Source of the DNA: Ruminococcus sp.
Lineage (GTDB): Bacteria > Bacillota > Clostridia > Lachnospirales > Lachnospiraceae
Direction: 5' to 3'
Length of the DNA: 34,042 bases
NCBI GenBank assembly: GCA_020024635.1
Contig: JAHHTL010000025.1
Coordinates: forward strand, 1 to 34,042
Shown here piece by piece: positions 24,488 through 34,022 of this stretch. Numbering within the stretch: position 1 is the stretch's first letter; every line of letters starts with the position of its first letter. The position numbers and the translations under genes were made by a program. A model generated the notes under the pieces. That model ran no database searches and had not been told where the DNA came from. It saw only the letters and a program-made list of their open reading frames with translations.

Positions 24488-26627
24488 GATTCAGTTCCTC
24501 CTTAAGTTCTTTTTCAGATAATTGAGATGCCGCAATCTGTCGATACACTTCACAAGAATTCAACAGTTCCCTGTGGGTTCCTTTTCCAGCAATCCTTCCT
24601 TCATCTAATACAATAATCTGTTCTGCATGAAGAATGGTACTAATTCTTTGTGCAACAATAATTACCGTGCTTTCGCTTGTATGTTCTTTTAATGCTTTTC
24701 TTAAAGATACATCCGTTTTATAATCCAAGGCAGAAAAACTATCATCGAAAATAAAGAGATCTGGATGTTTTGCAACTGCTCTTGCAATTGATAACCTCTG
24801 TTTTTGTCCACCGGATACATTGGTTCCTCCTTGAGAAACCGAACTATTGTATTGCTCCGGTTTTTCCAAAATAAATTCTTCAGCTTGCGCAACTTGTGCT
24901 GCTTCTTCCATTTCTTCTTTGGAACCCTTTACATTGCCAAACAAAATATTGCTTTCGATTGTACCTTTAAAAAGGACTGCTTTTTGCGGAACATACCCAA
25001 TTTTATTTCTCAAATCTTTTTGTGTCACTTCTCGAATATCTTTTCCATCTATCTTAATTGTACCAGCTGTTACGTCATAAAATCTTGGAATTAAATTGAT
25101 CAGTGTCGTTTTTCCACTTCCTGTACTTCCAATAATGGCGGTAGTTTTTCCAGGTTCTGCCACAAAAGATACATCATGAAGTACGTTTTCTTCGGCTCCC
25201 GGATAGGAGAAGGATACATGATCAAATACCACTTTTCCCTTTCCTTGCGCTGGAAATGTCTCAGGAGTAAGTGGATCTTTTATTCCAATATCGCAAGTTA
25301 AAATTTCATCCACACGTCCTGCAGATACGGTTGCTCGTGGAAGCATAACAGATATCATACAAATCACCAAGAAAGCCATAATAATCTGCATGGTGTACTG
25401 AATAAATGCCATCATATCTCCAACTTGCATTTGTCCGCTATCAATTCCTTTTGCTCCTGTCCAAATGATCAAAACTGAAATTCCATTCATTAGCAACATC
25501 ATTGTTGGCATCATAAGTGTCATTGCACGATTGACAAACAAATTGGTTCGCGTTAATTCCTTATTTACGTTATCGAACCGCTCTTGCTCCTGTTTTTGGG
25601 TGCTAAATGCACGAATAACCTGAAGCCCTGTTAAAATTTCCCTTGTTACAAGATTTAGTTTATCCACCATTTTTTGTAGGCTTTTAAATTTTGGCATAGC
25701 CACAATAAATAAGAGGAATACAACCATTGAAATCAATACAACTGCCAGGGCGATAATCCATGTCATAGACACATTTGTGTGAAAGGCTTTGAATACACCG
25801 CCAATACCAATGATGGGAGCATAAAGCACCATACGAAGCAACATCACGGTTACCATTTGAATTTGTTGAATATCATTGGTACTTCTTGTAATCAGTGATG
25901 CCGTAGAAAATTTGTCTGACTCCGCATTGGAAAATCCCACAACCTTCTTAAATACATTGGTACGCAATGTTTTTCCTGTTGATGCCGCCACTCTTGCAGC
26001 AAGAAACCCAATGCATATACTTGCAAACATTCCCAAAAATGCCAGAGACAACATCTTGGCTCCAGCTATTAAAATATAGCGATTCTGAAAATGATCCATA
26101 TCCATTCCCAGATGTTTATACGCAGATTTCACGTAAAGAATGTTTGCCTGTTCTGTCATCATTTCTGGAAGTTTACTGATCTTCTCTTCCATTTGCTTAC
26201 GCATTTGCATCCGTTGTGTTTCTGGGATCGAAGATAATGGTACATCTGGCTGTTTCTCCTTTAACATGGAAACTAATATCATAGAATGCTTCAAAGTTTC
26301 TTCTAACTCTTCTTTATTTTCTTTGCTTATCGTATCTTTTTTGAGCACATATGCTTCTTTTTCATAAGTCTTTGTATCCTCACGGTACGCATCTTGTACT
26401 ATTTTTTGTTCCACTGGTGTAAGAAAAAGTTCTAGTTCTTTCATATCTTCTTTTGCAATCTGATATGGAATTTTTTCTTCAACTCCACTTTGTTGTATTC
26501 CTACATTCACAATATCAGATGTATACGCCGGAAGGGAAAGATCACAATATGCTTGTACTACAAGTATCATCATGATCAAGAAAACCTGTCTTATATGTGG
26601 TTTCAAGAATTTAAGTATTTTATTCAT
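24471..26627 (-). CDS. ABC exporter half-transporter with extracellular domain, degenerate-site partner
   Basis: This 718-aa half-transporter is longer than usual because about 140 residues (roughly 40-183) lie between membrane helices 1 and 2. They are charged, helical and rich in Glu/Lys, and face outside. An extracellular domain at this place is known in BmrD-type subunits. The ATPase has Walker A GSTGSGKTT and a good signature, VSGGQKQ. Walker B ends DD (LFIFDDSFSALD) instead of DE, and the switch histidine is Gln in IIVAQRIST. It therefore cannot form a normal active site alone and complements the gene that follows. It starts 27 nt after the previous ABC gene. Confidence 0.9.
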   Translation of the reverse strand: MNKILKFLKPHIRQVFLIMMILVVQAYCDLSLPAYTSDIVNVGIQQSGVEEKIPYQIAKEDMKELELFLTPVEQKIVQDAYREDTKTYEKEAYVLKKDTISKENKEELEETLKHSMILVSMLKEKQPDVPLSSIPETQRMQMRKQMEEKISKLPEMMTEQANILYVKSAYKHLGMDMDHFQNRYILIAGAKMLSLAFLGMFASICIGFLAARVAASTGKTLRTNVFKKVVGFSNAESDKFSTASLITRSTNDIQQIQMVTVMLLRMVLYAPIIGIGGVFKAFHTNVSMTWIIALAVVLISMVVFLLFIVAMPKFKSLQKMVDKLNLVTREILTGLQVIRAFSTQKQEQERFDNVNKELTRTNLFVNRAMTLMMPTMMLLMNGISVLIIWTGAKGIDSGQMQVGDMMAFIQYTMQIIMAFLVICMISVMLPRATVSAGRVDEILTCDIGIKDPLTPETFPAQGKGKVVFDHVSFSYPGAEENVLHDVSFVAEPGKTTAIIGSTGSGKTTLINLIPRFYDVTAGTIKIDGKDIREVTQKDLRNKIGYVPQKAVLFKGTIESNILFGNVKGSKEEMEEAAQVAQAEEFILEKPEQYNSSVSQGGTNVSGGQKQRLSIARAVAKHPDLFIFDDSFSALDYKTDVSLRKALKEHTSESTVIIVAQRISTILHAEQIIVLDEGRIAGKGTHRELLNSCEVYRQIAASQLSEKELKEELNHEAWT

Positions 26628-26654
26628 ATTGTCCTTCCTCTCTTGTATAAAATA

Positions 26655-28298
26655 TTATATTGAATTCGTGATCGTAATGCACTTCCCCCCACTGTATTCG
26701 TACAGACGATGAGAAATAGATAACATCGTCCGATTATATGATGCGGCTTGTAGCGCTTCCAAGATACGCTGTTCCGTATCAGAGTCCAAATTTGCAGTAA
26801 TTTCATCCAGTAACAGAATTTTAGGATCTGATACGATTGCTCTGGCTATTGACAACAGTTGAATCTGTCCCTTTGAAAACAACGACTCCCGGTAAAGCGT
26901 ATTTATGCCCGCAGGAAGCTCCTTTATAGTATTCCATAAGCCTACAATACTTAGTGCCTTTTGAACCTGCTCTATACGGATCGATGGATCTCCTAATGTG
27001 ATCTGATCTAGAACACTTCCAGGGACACTATGAAATGTTTGTTCTACATAACCAAACAGCTTTCTTCTCTCGGTTTCTTGAATACAGCTTGCGCTTCTTC
27101 CATAAACCTTAACTGCTCCTTGCCAAGGTTCATACATCCCCAGCAACAACTTAAACACGGTGCTTTTTCCTGCACCGGTTCTTCCAATTAGTGTAATATG
27201 TTCTCCTGGATTTACTGTAAACGTAAGATCTCGCAAAATTTCTTTGTTCGTTTCATATCCAAACTGCAAGTTTTGCAAACCAATCGCTGGAGGATTCGTC
27301 GTTTCTGTGTCAGACATTTCTGTACGCTTTTCTTTTTCAGGTTCGGCTAAAAACGCATTGATTCGGCGTATTCCCGCGGTGGCAGACTGAATGTTTTGAA
27401 TCTCCATTCCAATACTTTCCAAGGGCTCAAATATTTTACCAACATAAGAAATAACGGCAACGGCTGTTCCAACAGACATTCCAAAAAATTCCATGACCCA
27501 TCCCCCTTTGGCGGATAGAATCATCATAACAGCTATCAATAATGTACTGACAGTGATAATGATTGGAGAATAGATTGCATCATAGAAGTTTGAACGATTC
27601 ACTGCACAAAACCCTTCCTGAATATATGTATCGTATCGCTTTTCCATATATTCTTCTTTGTGCAGATTATGAAGTGTTTGAATACTGTGCAGAGTATCTG
27701 GAATATGATTGTTTGCCCGACCAACCGCCTGTCGATTCTCTAATTGCGCTGCCAGCATTCTCTTTTGAAAAGAACGTGTGAGCAGATAAATTAATGGCAG
27801 AACCAAAACCATTAGAATTCCAAGTCCCGGACTTTTTATAAAGATGATAGCTAAAATACTAAACATGCGACAAGCGTCTACCACCATACTAATAATTCCA
27901 GAAGTAAACAAGGTCTCTATCGTATCTACATCCCCCACAAATCGGGAAGACGTTGTGCCTGTGTCCTGTCTTGTATAGTAATCCGCAGGAAGTGATCTTA
28001 ATTTTTTACACATGATACTTCGAATTTGGTGCGTTACCTTTTGTCCAAACACTGTAATCAGGCTTTCTTTTCCTGCATCCAAAATTCCAGATAGTGAAAG
28101 TAGCATAAAGTAGAGCATAATCGCCAGTAGGGAAACCTTTCTTTGTTCCGTTAGACTGTTCACAATCCACTCTAAAACCAAAGGTGGAATGACCCCTACT
28201 GTGATGCTGCCAATCACAGTAAAAACCAGAAAAATTGTTAGCTTTCCCTGTCGGGATATCGTTTCTTTTGTAGCTTTCATCACTATATTATGAACCAT
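26655..28298 (-). CDS. ABC exporter half-transporter, consensus ATPase partner of second pair
   Basis: The half-transporter is 547 aa if started at 28298, where the spacing to GGAGG is 8 nt. ATGs at 28301 and 28304 are alternatives. Six membrane helices precede an ATPase with Walker A GRTGAGKST, Walker B ILLLDEITANLD with catalytic Glu and the switch His in LSISHRL. The signature is degenerate (FSKGQ). It thus pairs with the upstream half-transporter, which has the opposite pattern. The start overlaps the end of that gene, showing translational coupling. Substrate unknown. Confidence 0.88.
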   Translation of the reverse strand: MVHNIVMKATKETISRQGKLTIFLVFTVIGSITVGVIPPLVLEWIVNSLTEQRKVSLLAIMLYFMLLSLSGILDAGKESLITVFGQKVTHQIRSIMCKKLRSLPADYYTRQDTGTTSSRFVGDVDTIETLFTSGIISMVVDACRMFSILAIIFIKSPGLGILMVLVLPLIYLLTRSFQKRMLAAQLENRQAVGRANNHIPDTLHSIQTLHNLHKEEYMEKRYDTYIQEGFCAVNRSNFYDAIYSPIIITVSTLLIAVMMILSAKGGWVMEFFGMSVGTAVAVISYVGKIFEPLESIGMEIQNIQSATAGIRRINAFLAEPEKEKRTEMSDTETTNPPAIGLQNLQFGYETNKEILRDLTFTVNPGEHITLIGRTGAGKSTVFKLLLGMYEPWQGAVKVYGRSASCIQETERRKLFGYVEQTFHSVPGSVLDQITLGDPSIRIEQVQKALSIVGLWNTIKELPAGINTLYRESLFSKGQIQLLSIARAIVSDPKILLLDEITANLDSDTEQRILEALQAASYNRTMLSISHRLYEYSGGKCITITNSI

Positions 28299-30021
28299 CA
28301 TCATTCCCTCCTTGTTGTACTTTACTTTCTTGTGTCTGCATGTAATACAAGTTTGCATATTCCGTATTCTCACGCAAAAGGGTTTCATGATCAGATGCGA
28401 AAAGTTGACCTTTTTCCATCCAAATTACCTGCGTCATCTTTGGAAATAAAGAAAGACGATGGGAAAACAGCAACACAGTACAATCTGTTGTAAGCTTCTG
28501 AAGTGTTGTAAAAATTTTCTGTTCTGTCTCTAGATCGAGAGAAGAAAAAGGATCATCTAAAATCAAAACTTCTTTGTGGTGCCATAATGTTCTAGCCAAT
28601 GCAATACGGGCCTGTTGTCCACCTGAGAGCATAATTCCACCATTACCAATTCGGGTGTGAATGCCATTTGGCATCTGCTTTACTTCCTCATCAAGCTCCA
28701 CCCAAGAAAGTGCTTCCCACGCATCGCCAGTATCTCCAAGTAGAATATTTTCCTCAATCGTTCCACTGATCAATTCCGTTTTGTGCCCCATATAGGTCAC
28801 GTTACCATATAGGTGAATTTCCCCCTCATACGGCAACTCGCCCAAAAACAGTTTTCCTAGAGTAGTTTTTCCACAGGCAATCGGTCCGGTGATCCCAATC
28901 ATGTCCCCTGTGTTTGCGGAAAAAGATGCATCGGAAAAAAGATCTGCACTTCCCTCATAATGAAAGGATACGTGTTGAAAGGTGATCATTTTTTGTGTGG
29001 ATAACGATTGTTCCTCTTTTCCTCGTTCTTCTCTTTTGACAAAGTTGTTTTCCGCTAAGAACGGCTGAATACGTTTCCATGAAACCGATGCTTTCTGTAC
29101 AGAATTAAACAGCTTTGCCGCTTTGGATGACTTGGATGCCAACTTTGTAAAACAAGACAAATACGTTACAAATGCTGCAATATTCCACTGTGTCCAGCCT
29201 TGTCCTATCACATTTTTACCACCAAACCAAAGAATACACAAACATCCCAACATAGAGATCACAAGATAAATCGGCTGCATAACATTTTCCCAAATATTTG
29301 CCCGAATCGCCTTGTTCTCATAATCTTTGAGGCATGTTTCATATATCAGGTCACGATTGGTTTCCTGTCCGTAAATCCGATAAGTAAGCGCATTGTCTAT
29401 TCGGTCATACGTTGATTGATTTAGCCGTCCCGCACTAACTTTGTATTCTTTCACACTTTCTGTCACGGTTTTCTTAAGTCGATTTGCAATATAGTATGCA
29501 ATTGGTGGAAAAAGCATGGAGAGGATCGTCAGTCTCCAGTCGTAGCTTAAAAGCATTACAAAATACGCAATCATTACCACACCCGTATCAAAGACTTCCG
29601 TAATGAATTTACGAATGCCTTCTGCACAGGCGTCTACATCCGCAATTGCTTTGGTCATCAGGGAACCAACGCCTTCCTTCTCCAGTTCCTCTTTGCGTTT
29701 CGATACCATACTGTGGTACAGATCTTTTTTCATATCACGATTGATATGGTTTGCAAGTTTTCGAACATACAAGCGTTTTATAAATCGCATACTTTGCACC
29801 AACAGAATCACTCCCACATAAATTAGTACAAGATATGCCATATCCTGAATCTTCTTTTTATTACCAATAATATCCTGTAAACACTGAACTAACTTTCCTT
29901 CAAACCAAGGACCTGCTGTCATTCCCACATTGTAAATAATTCCAGACAGAGTAACGATCGCCAAAACACTTTTTTCGGGATTCAAATAATTCCAAATTCG
30001 GCCATTTTTATTTTTTTTCAT
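28288..30021 (-). CDS. ABC exporter half-transporter, degenerate-site partner of second pair
   Basis: The 577-aa half-transporter has six membrane helices and an ATPase with Walker A GPIACGKTT and a perfect LSGGQQA signature. Walker B is LILDDPFSSLD, with Asp replacing the catalytic Glu; the switch His is kept (FSHRLS). The start at 30021 follows GGAGG by 9 nt and overlaps the marR-like gene by 14 nt; an upstream ATG at 30039 lies before the ribosome site and was rejected. It forms a heterodimer with the next gene. Confidence 0.88.
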   Translation of the reverse strand: MKKNKNGRIWNYLNPEKSVLAIVTLSGIIYNVGMTAGPWFEGKLVQCLQDIIGNKKKIQDMAYLVLIYVGVILLVQSMRFIKRLYVRKLANHINRDMKKDLYHSMVSKRKEELEKEGVGSLMTKAIADVDACAEGIRKFITEVFDTGVVMIAYFVMLLSYDWRLTILSMLFPPIAYYIANRLKKTVTESVKEYKVSAGRLNQSTYDRIDNALTYRIYGQETNRDLIYETCLKDYENKAIRANIWENVMQPIYLVISMLGCLCILWFGGKNVIGQGWTQWNIAAFVTYLSCFTKLASKSSKAAKLFNSVQKASVSWKRIQPFLAENNFVKREERGKEEQSLSTQKMITFQHVSFHYEGSADLFSDASFSANTGDMIGITGPIACGKTTLGKLFLGELPYEGEIHLYGNVTYMGHKTELISGTIEENILLGDTGDAWEALSWVELDEEVKQMPNGIHTRIGNGGIMLSGGQQARIALARTLWHHKEVLILDDPFSSLDLETEQKIFTTLQKLTTDCTVLLFSHRLSLFPKMTQVIWMEKGQLFASDHETLLRENTEYANLYYMQTQESKVQQGGNDDGS

Positions 30022-30493
30022 ACGGATATACCTCCACATGATTCAGTTTCTCGTGCAGATGTGGAAATCCCATGCGGCTTTCCACTTTGGAACGGTAATA
30101 AAGCTGCTCCAAAATTGTGCAGAACGTCTCTCTTTCTTCCTCGGATAATTCCTCTAATAACCATGAATAGAAGATATTTTCCACCACTGCTTTGGAGTTC
30201 TTCAAAGAGTCTGCTTTTGGGGTAGCATACAGTAAATAGCTTCTGCCATCCGCAGCGTTTTTCCTTTTTACCATATACCCCTTATGCTCCAAACTGACCA
30301 CTCGATGGGAAACCGCTCCTTTATCCATATTCAATTTATGCCCCGCTTCTTTCTGAGAAATTCCGGGATTGTGGCGAACCAAATGAAGTAAATCAAATTC
30401 CCCACTTCCAATGCCTTCCTCTTTCATTATCTGAATTGTCAGCTTATTTACTTCTCTGGCAATTTTAGTAATCCGTCGTTTTGTAAAATCCAT
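30008..30493 (-). CDS. MarR family transcriptional regulator
   Basis: The 161-aa protein has a winged-helix MarR fold. The recognition region is ISQKEAGHKLNMDKGAVSHRVVSLEHKGY and the wing is VKRKNAADGRSYLLYATPKA. The flanking helices form the dimer interface. AGGAGG lies before the ATG. It heads the operon of four ABC half-transporters and most likely represses it, with release by a drug-like ligand. A short dyad just after its promoter is a candidate autoregulatory site. Confidence 0.9.
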   Translation of the reverse strand: MDFTKRRITKIAREVNKLTIQIMKEEGIGSGEFDLLHLVRHNPGISQKEAGHKLNMDKGAVSHRVVSLEHKGYMVKRKNAADGRSYLLYATPKADSLKNSKAVVENIFYSWLLEELSEEERETFCTILEQLYYRSKVESRMGFPHLHEKLNHVEVYPYEKK

Positions 30494-30514
30494 TTTATGT
30501 CCTCCTAGTAGAAA

Positions 30515-30528
30515 GTTGAAGATACAAC
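30515..30528. promoter_or_regulatory. Candidate MarR operator
   Basis: GTTG-6nt-CAAC dyad between the predicted start of transcription and the marR ribosome site. Short, so only suggestive. Confidence 0.3.
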
Positions 30529-30536
30529 CAAATTAA

Positions 30537-30564
30537 AGTATAACACATCTTTTCTCGAATTCAA
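30537..30564 (-). promoter_or_regulatory. Promoter of the marR-ABC operon
   Basis: TTGAAT (30564-30559), 16 nt, TATACT (30542-30537), about 45 nt before the marR start codon. Confidence 0.6.
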
Positions 30565-30605
30565 GTTTCCCTTTGTAACTTTCTCTGTCTATAGGAAGAC
30601 ACTTT

Positions 30606-31547
30606 TTATTCCATTGTTTTTAAATTTCTGCTATTTACCACATAAATTCCCACTGCCACTAGCGTTAGGGCGATCATGTTTTTTAGTGAAAATGCTTGTT
30701 CCCCTTCCTGAAGTAAGATTGCAGAAAGGAAGACACCGATCACAGGATTCATAAATCCATAGACCGTCACTTTAGATACCGGATTATGTTTTAATAAAAT
30801 TCCCCACAAGGAATATGCTACCGCCGATACAAATGCTAGATATACCAGCATTCCAATTCCCGCGGTATTTATTTTCCCTAATGTTCCACCCATTAAAATT
30901 CCAACTATCGTAAGAATCACTCCTCCAACAGCAAATTGGTATCCACTTAACATTACCGGATTGGAATCTTTTGAATATTTTTTTATATAAATTGAAGACA
31001 ACGCATAGGATGTTGCTGATATCAGCATAAATCCTTCTCCCATTAACTTGATATCAAAATCAATGCTACTACCATTTAGGTTTGCAAGAATCACACCTGC
31101 AAATCCAATCAGACAGCCAATTGTTTTTTTTGATGTCAAAATTTCCTGATGAAAAAGAATACTCGATGCCAAAATTGCAATTAAAGTATTTGTCCCCGTT
31201 ATAATGGCTCCTTTTACTCCTGTTGTATGAGCCAGTCCAACATAAAAGAAAAAATATTGAATCACTGTTTGAAACAGGCACAGTTTAAATATATTTCCAA
31301 AATCTTTTCTTTTCGGATGCAAAACTTTCTTTTGCGCAAAACTTCCTATTAAAATTGTTAAAAGTCCGGCGAGTATAAATCGAAGTCCGGCAAATAAAAT
31401 TTGGGTACCGGTGTCTGTTTCTGAAATTTCAAAGAGTGCGTATCCTATTTTTATACCAGGAAACGCACTTCCCCATAGGGTGCAGCACACAAGTGCGAGA
31501 AGGGCTACCACCCATCCTTTTGTGAGCATTTGAGCTTTTGTTTTCAT
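30606..31547 (-). CDS. EamA/DMT superfamily permease
   Basis: The 313-aa membrane protein has about ten helices and two EamA repeats. The first carries CTLWGSAFPGIKIGY and GLRFILAGLL, and the second starts near residue 165 (AFVSAVAYSLWGILLK, GFMNPVIGVFLSAILL). The family exports or takes up metabolites such as amino acids or nucleosides; the substrate is unknown. AGGAGG precedes the start. It follows the M42 peptidase by 37 nt. No clear terminator follows, so read-through towards marR is possible. Confidence 0.88.
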   Translation of the reverse strand: MKTKAQMLTKGWVVALLALVCCTLWGSAFPGIKIGYALFEISETDTGTQILFAGLRFILAGLLTILIGSFAQKKVLHPKRKDFGNIFKLCLFQTVIQYFFFYVGLAHTTGVKGAIITGTNTLIAILASSILFHQEILTSKKTIGCLIGFAGVILANLNGSSIDFDIKLMGEGFMLISATSYALSSIYIKKYSKDSNPVMLSGYQFAVGGVILTIVGILMGGTLGKINTAGIGMLVYLAFVSAVAYSLWGILLKHNPVSKVTVYGFMNPVIGVFLSAILLQEGEQAFSLKNMIALTLVAVGIYVVNSRNLKTME

Positions 31548-31584
31548 AGATCTTGGTTCCTCCTGTTCTAATCTCCATCACAAG

Positions 31585-32616
31585 CTACTCGCTCATAATA
31601 TATGCATGAAGTAATTTTGCAGTCTCTACCACTCCATTAATATGACAACGTTCCATTCCATGGCTTGCAAAACATCCCATTCCAAATGCGGCTGCATATA
31701 CATTATTTCCAGAACGGATTGCAGCACTGGCATCTGTTCCATATCGATAGAACACATCTACGCAGTATTTCACATCTTCTTTTTTTGCTAAATGAATCAG
31801 TTTTGTAGTTAATGCTCTATCATATGGTGTGTAATTATCTTTTGCACAAATCGACACGGAATATTCATTGCCGGAATAATCCGGTCCAATCAAGCCAATA
31901 TCAAGTGCAACATATTCTTCTACTTCTTCTGGAAGCCAGGCTCCACCGTGCCCAATCTCTTCGTAAAAAGGAAATGCAAAAAGAGTCGTATAATATGGTT
32001 TTTCCCCTGTTTTTTTCAGCTCTTCCAATACTGCAAACACAGCCCCTACGGCTGCCTTGTCATCAATATGACGGGATTTTATAAATCCTTTTTCTGTAAA
32101 CTGATAGTTTGGATCCACAGAAATAATATCGCCGTGCTCAATTCCTAGCGCTCGTACATCCTGTGCCGTGTGAACGTGTTCATCCAAAATGACCATCATG
32201 TTCTTTTCTTCTCTGGAAAGGGATCTGGCATCATCAAATACATGTGTTGAATGAGAAACACACGTTACCAGTCCTGTATATGTTCTTCCATCTCGCGTGT
32301 GAACATGTACACATTCTCCATCGATATTGTTATAATTGATTCCACCAAGATTACGCAATGCCAACGTTCCGTCTGCATGAATATGTCTTACCATTAAACC
32401 AATGGTGTCTAAATGCGCTCCAACACAAACTGTTTTTTCTGGATGGTTCCCCTCTACTTTTATGTAAATTGTTCTTTTTCTATCAAATGTAATCTGATAT
32501 CCAAACTCCTTTGCCAACGCTTCCATCACTGGTGTAATCTCTTCATAATAACTAACCGGACTTGGCGTTTCTATCAACTTTCTTGTTACTCTTTCAATCG
32601 TTTCTTTTTGAATCAT
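31585..32616 (-). CDS. M42 family metallo-aminopeptidase
   Basis: The 343-aa protein has M42 (glutamyl aminopeptidase/FrvX type) motifs. The first metal His is in GAHLDTIG, the bridging Asp is in HIDDKAAVGA, the catalytic Glu pair is in YEEIGHGGA, and a metal Asp is in VALDIG. The last metal His lies in ASHGMERCHI. These are cobalt- or zinc-dependent dodecameric cytoplasmic peptidases that trim short peptides. AAAGGAGG lies before the ATG. It sits 17 nt after the MATE gene and before the EamA permease, probably one transcript. Confidence 0.9.
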   Translation of the reverse strand: MIQKETIERVTRKLIETPSPVSYYEEITPVMEALAKEFGYQITFDRKRTIYIKVEGNHPEKTVCVGAHLDTIGLMVRHIHADGTLALRNLGGINYNNIDGECVHVHTRDGRTYTGLVTCVSHSTHVFDDARSLSREEKNMMVILDEHVHTAQDVRALGIEHGDIISVDPNYQFTEKGFIKSRHIDDKAAVGAVFAVLEELKKTGEKPYYTTLFAFPFYEEIGHGGAWLPEEVEEYVALDIGLIGPDYSGNEYSVSICAKDNYTPYDRALTTKLIHLAKKEDVKYCVDVFYRYGTDASAAIRSGNNVYAAAFGMGCFASHGMERCHINGVVETAKLLHAYIMSE

Positions 32617-32633
32617 TTCTCAAAAACCTCCTT

Positions 32634-33959
32634 TTAATAATGATATTTCTTTCTATTGCATACAATAAATCCAACTGCAATAAAGATCGTAAGGAACTCT
32701 GCAACAGGTACCGAGATCCATACCCCTGGCTCACCCATAAATAGTGGAAGCAGTAAAATACTTAAAATAAGAAATACAAATGTTCTCATAAAAGAAATAA
32801 TAGCCGAGATTCTCCCGTTTGACAAGGCTGTAAACATCGAGGAAGAAAAGATATTGACTCCTGAAAACAAATAGTTAAAGGAGAACAAAAAACATCCTGC
32901 AACGGCAATCTCATAGGTTTTGCTCCCTTTTGGTGAAAATATTTCTACGACAAACCGATTTGTCATTAACGATAGAATCAAAATCAACATCGATGATATG
33001 GTAATAAATCCGAGACAGATTCTTATGACATTTTTAAGCAATTTATAGTTTTTCTTTCCATAATTAAAGCTGATCACCGGAGCTACTCCCATGGAATATC
33101 CCATATAAAGAGAGTTAAATAGAAATTGACCATACAATGCTATTGTAATTGCTGCAACCCCTTCCTCTCCTTTCATCTTTAACATAATGATATTAAACAA
33201 AAAGGTGATCACAGAGGTTGCAAGGTTTGACACCATTTCAGAGGATCCATTAAAACAAGTTTCTATTAATACACTTTTTCTAAACTTTGGAATAACGAAA
33301 TATAACTCTTCTCTGAAAAAAGAAAAATAAATACAACCTACAATTGCAGGAATTGCCTGTCCAATTCCTGTTGCAAGTGCTGCGCCTAATACTCCAAGAT
33401 TCATTGGAACCATAAATACATAATCTAGTATAATATTAGCAATTCCTCCGACAAGGGTTGCCCACAATCCAAGTTGTGGTCTTCCTGCTGTTACCAGAAA
33501 TGTTTGAAAGATCATTTGTAACATATACATCGGGGCAAAATATAAAAGTACACTAAGATAAGAAATACTATCAGACAGCAGTCGAGGAGTCGCACCTAAC
33601 AATTTAACAATGGGTTCAATCCAAAGATTTCCCAGAACTAGGGCTACGATTCCAAAAACAAATCCTATAAGTGTTAGCATGGTAAAATCTTTTCTTGCTT
33701 CCTTAAAATTTCCCTCTCCCATTTTTCGTGCAACAACAGCACTTCCTCCTGTCGCAAGCATGATTCCAACTGCAATAACAATTGTAATCACAGGGAAAAT
33801 AATGTTTGATGCAGATAACGCATCACTTCCTACATATCTGGAAATAAATACACCATCCACAATAGAATACAATGACATAAACATCATCATAATCATCGAG
33901 GGAAGTGCGAACCTTAGTAGGGACAGCATCTTAAAATCTTGACTAATTGAATTACTCAT
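32634..33959 (-). CDS. MATE family efflux transporter
   Basis: The 441-aa protein has about twelve helices and MATE repeats: ALPSMIMMMFMSLYSIVDGVFISRYVG and later SMGVAPVISFNYGKKN. It exports drugs or metabolites using Na+ or H+. The start at 33959 follows AAGGAGG by 6 nt. The frame stays open upstream to an ATG at 34022, and that stretch looks like a leader peptide running through a terminator hairpin. It is probably the first gene of a MATE-M42-EamA transcript. Confidence 0.9.
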   Translation of the reverse strand: MSNSISQDFKMLSLLRFALPSMIMMMFMSLYSIVDGVFISRYVGSDALSASNIIFPVITIVIAVGIMLATGGSAVVARKMGEGNFKEARKDFTMLTLIGFVFGIVALVLGNLWIEPIVKLLGATPRLLSDSISYLSVLLYFAPMYMLQMIFQTFLVTAGRPQLGLWATLVGGIANIILDYVFMVPMNLGVLGAALATGIGQAIPAIVGCIYFSFFREELYFVIPKFRKSVLIETCFNGSSEMVSNLATSVITFLFNIIMLKMKGEEGVAAITIALYGQFLFNSLYMGYSMGVAPVISFNYGKKNYKLLKNVIRICLGFITISSMLILILSLMTNRFVVEIFSPKGSKTYEIAVAGCFLFSFNYLFSGVNIFSSSMFTALSNGRISAIISFMRTFVFLILSILLLPLFMGEPGVWISVPVAEFLTIFIAVGFIVCNRKKYHY

Positions 33960-34022
33960 ATTTCCTCCTTCGAAACATTTATATAACAAAAAACGATACC
34001 CTAAGGTACCGTCTACATTCAT
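33960..34022 (-). CDS. Possible in-frame leader peptide of the MATE gene
   Basis: Twenty-one codons from ATG 34022 run in frame, without a stop, into the MATE start. The peptide is MNVDGTLGYRFLLYKCFEGGN. A GAAGG lies 12 nt before this ATG and a stop codon just before it, so this is the first possible start. The codons span the terminator at 33988-34012. It may be a regulatory leader or simply untranslated. Confidence 0.35.
33988..34012 (-). terminator. Terminator or attenuator in the MATE leader
   Basis: ACGGTACC (34012-34005) pairs with GGTATCGT (34000-33993) with one G-U pair and is followed by six U's on the minus strand. It ends 28 nt before the MATE start, so it either closes an upstream gene beyond the window or attenuates MATE. 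Confidence 0.7.
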
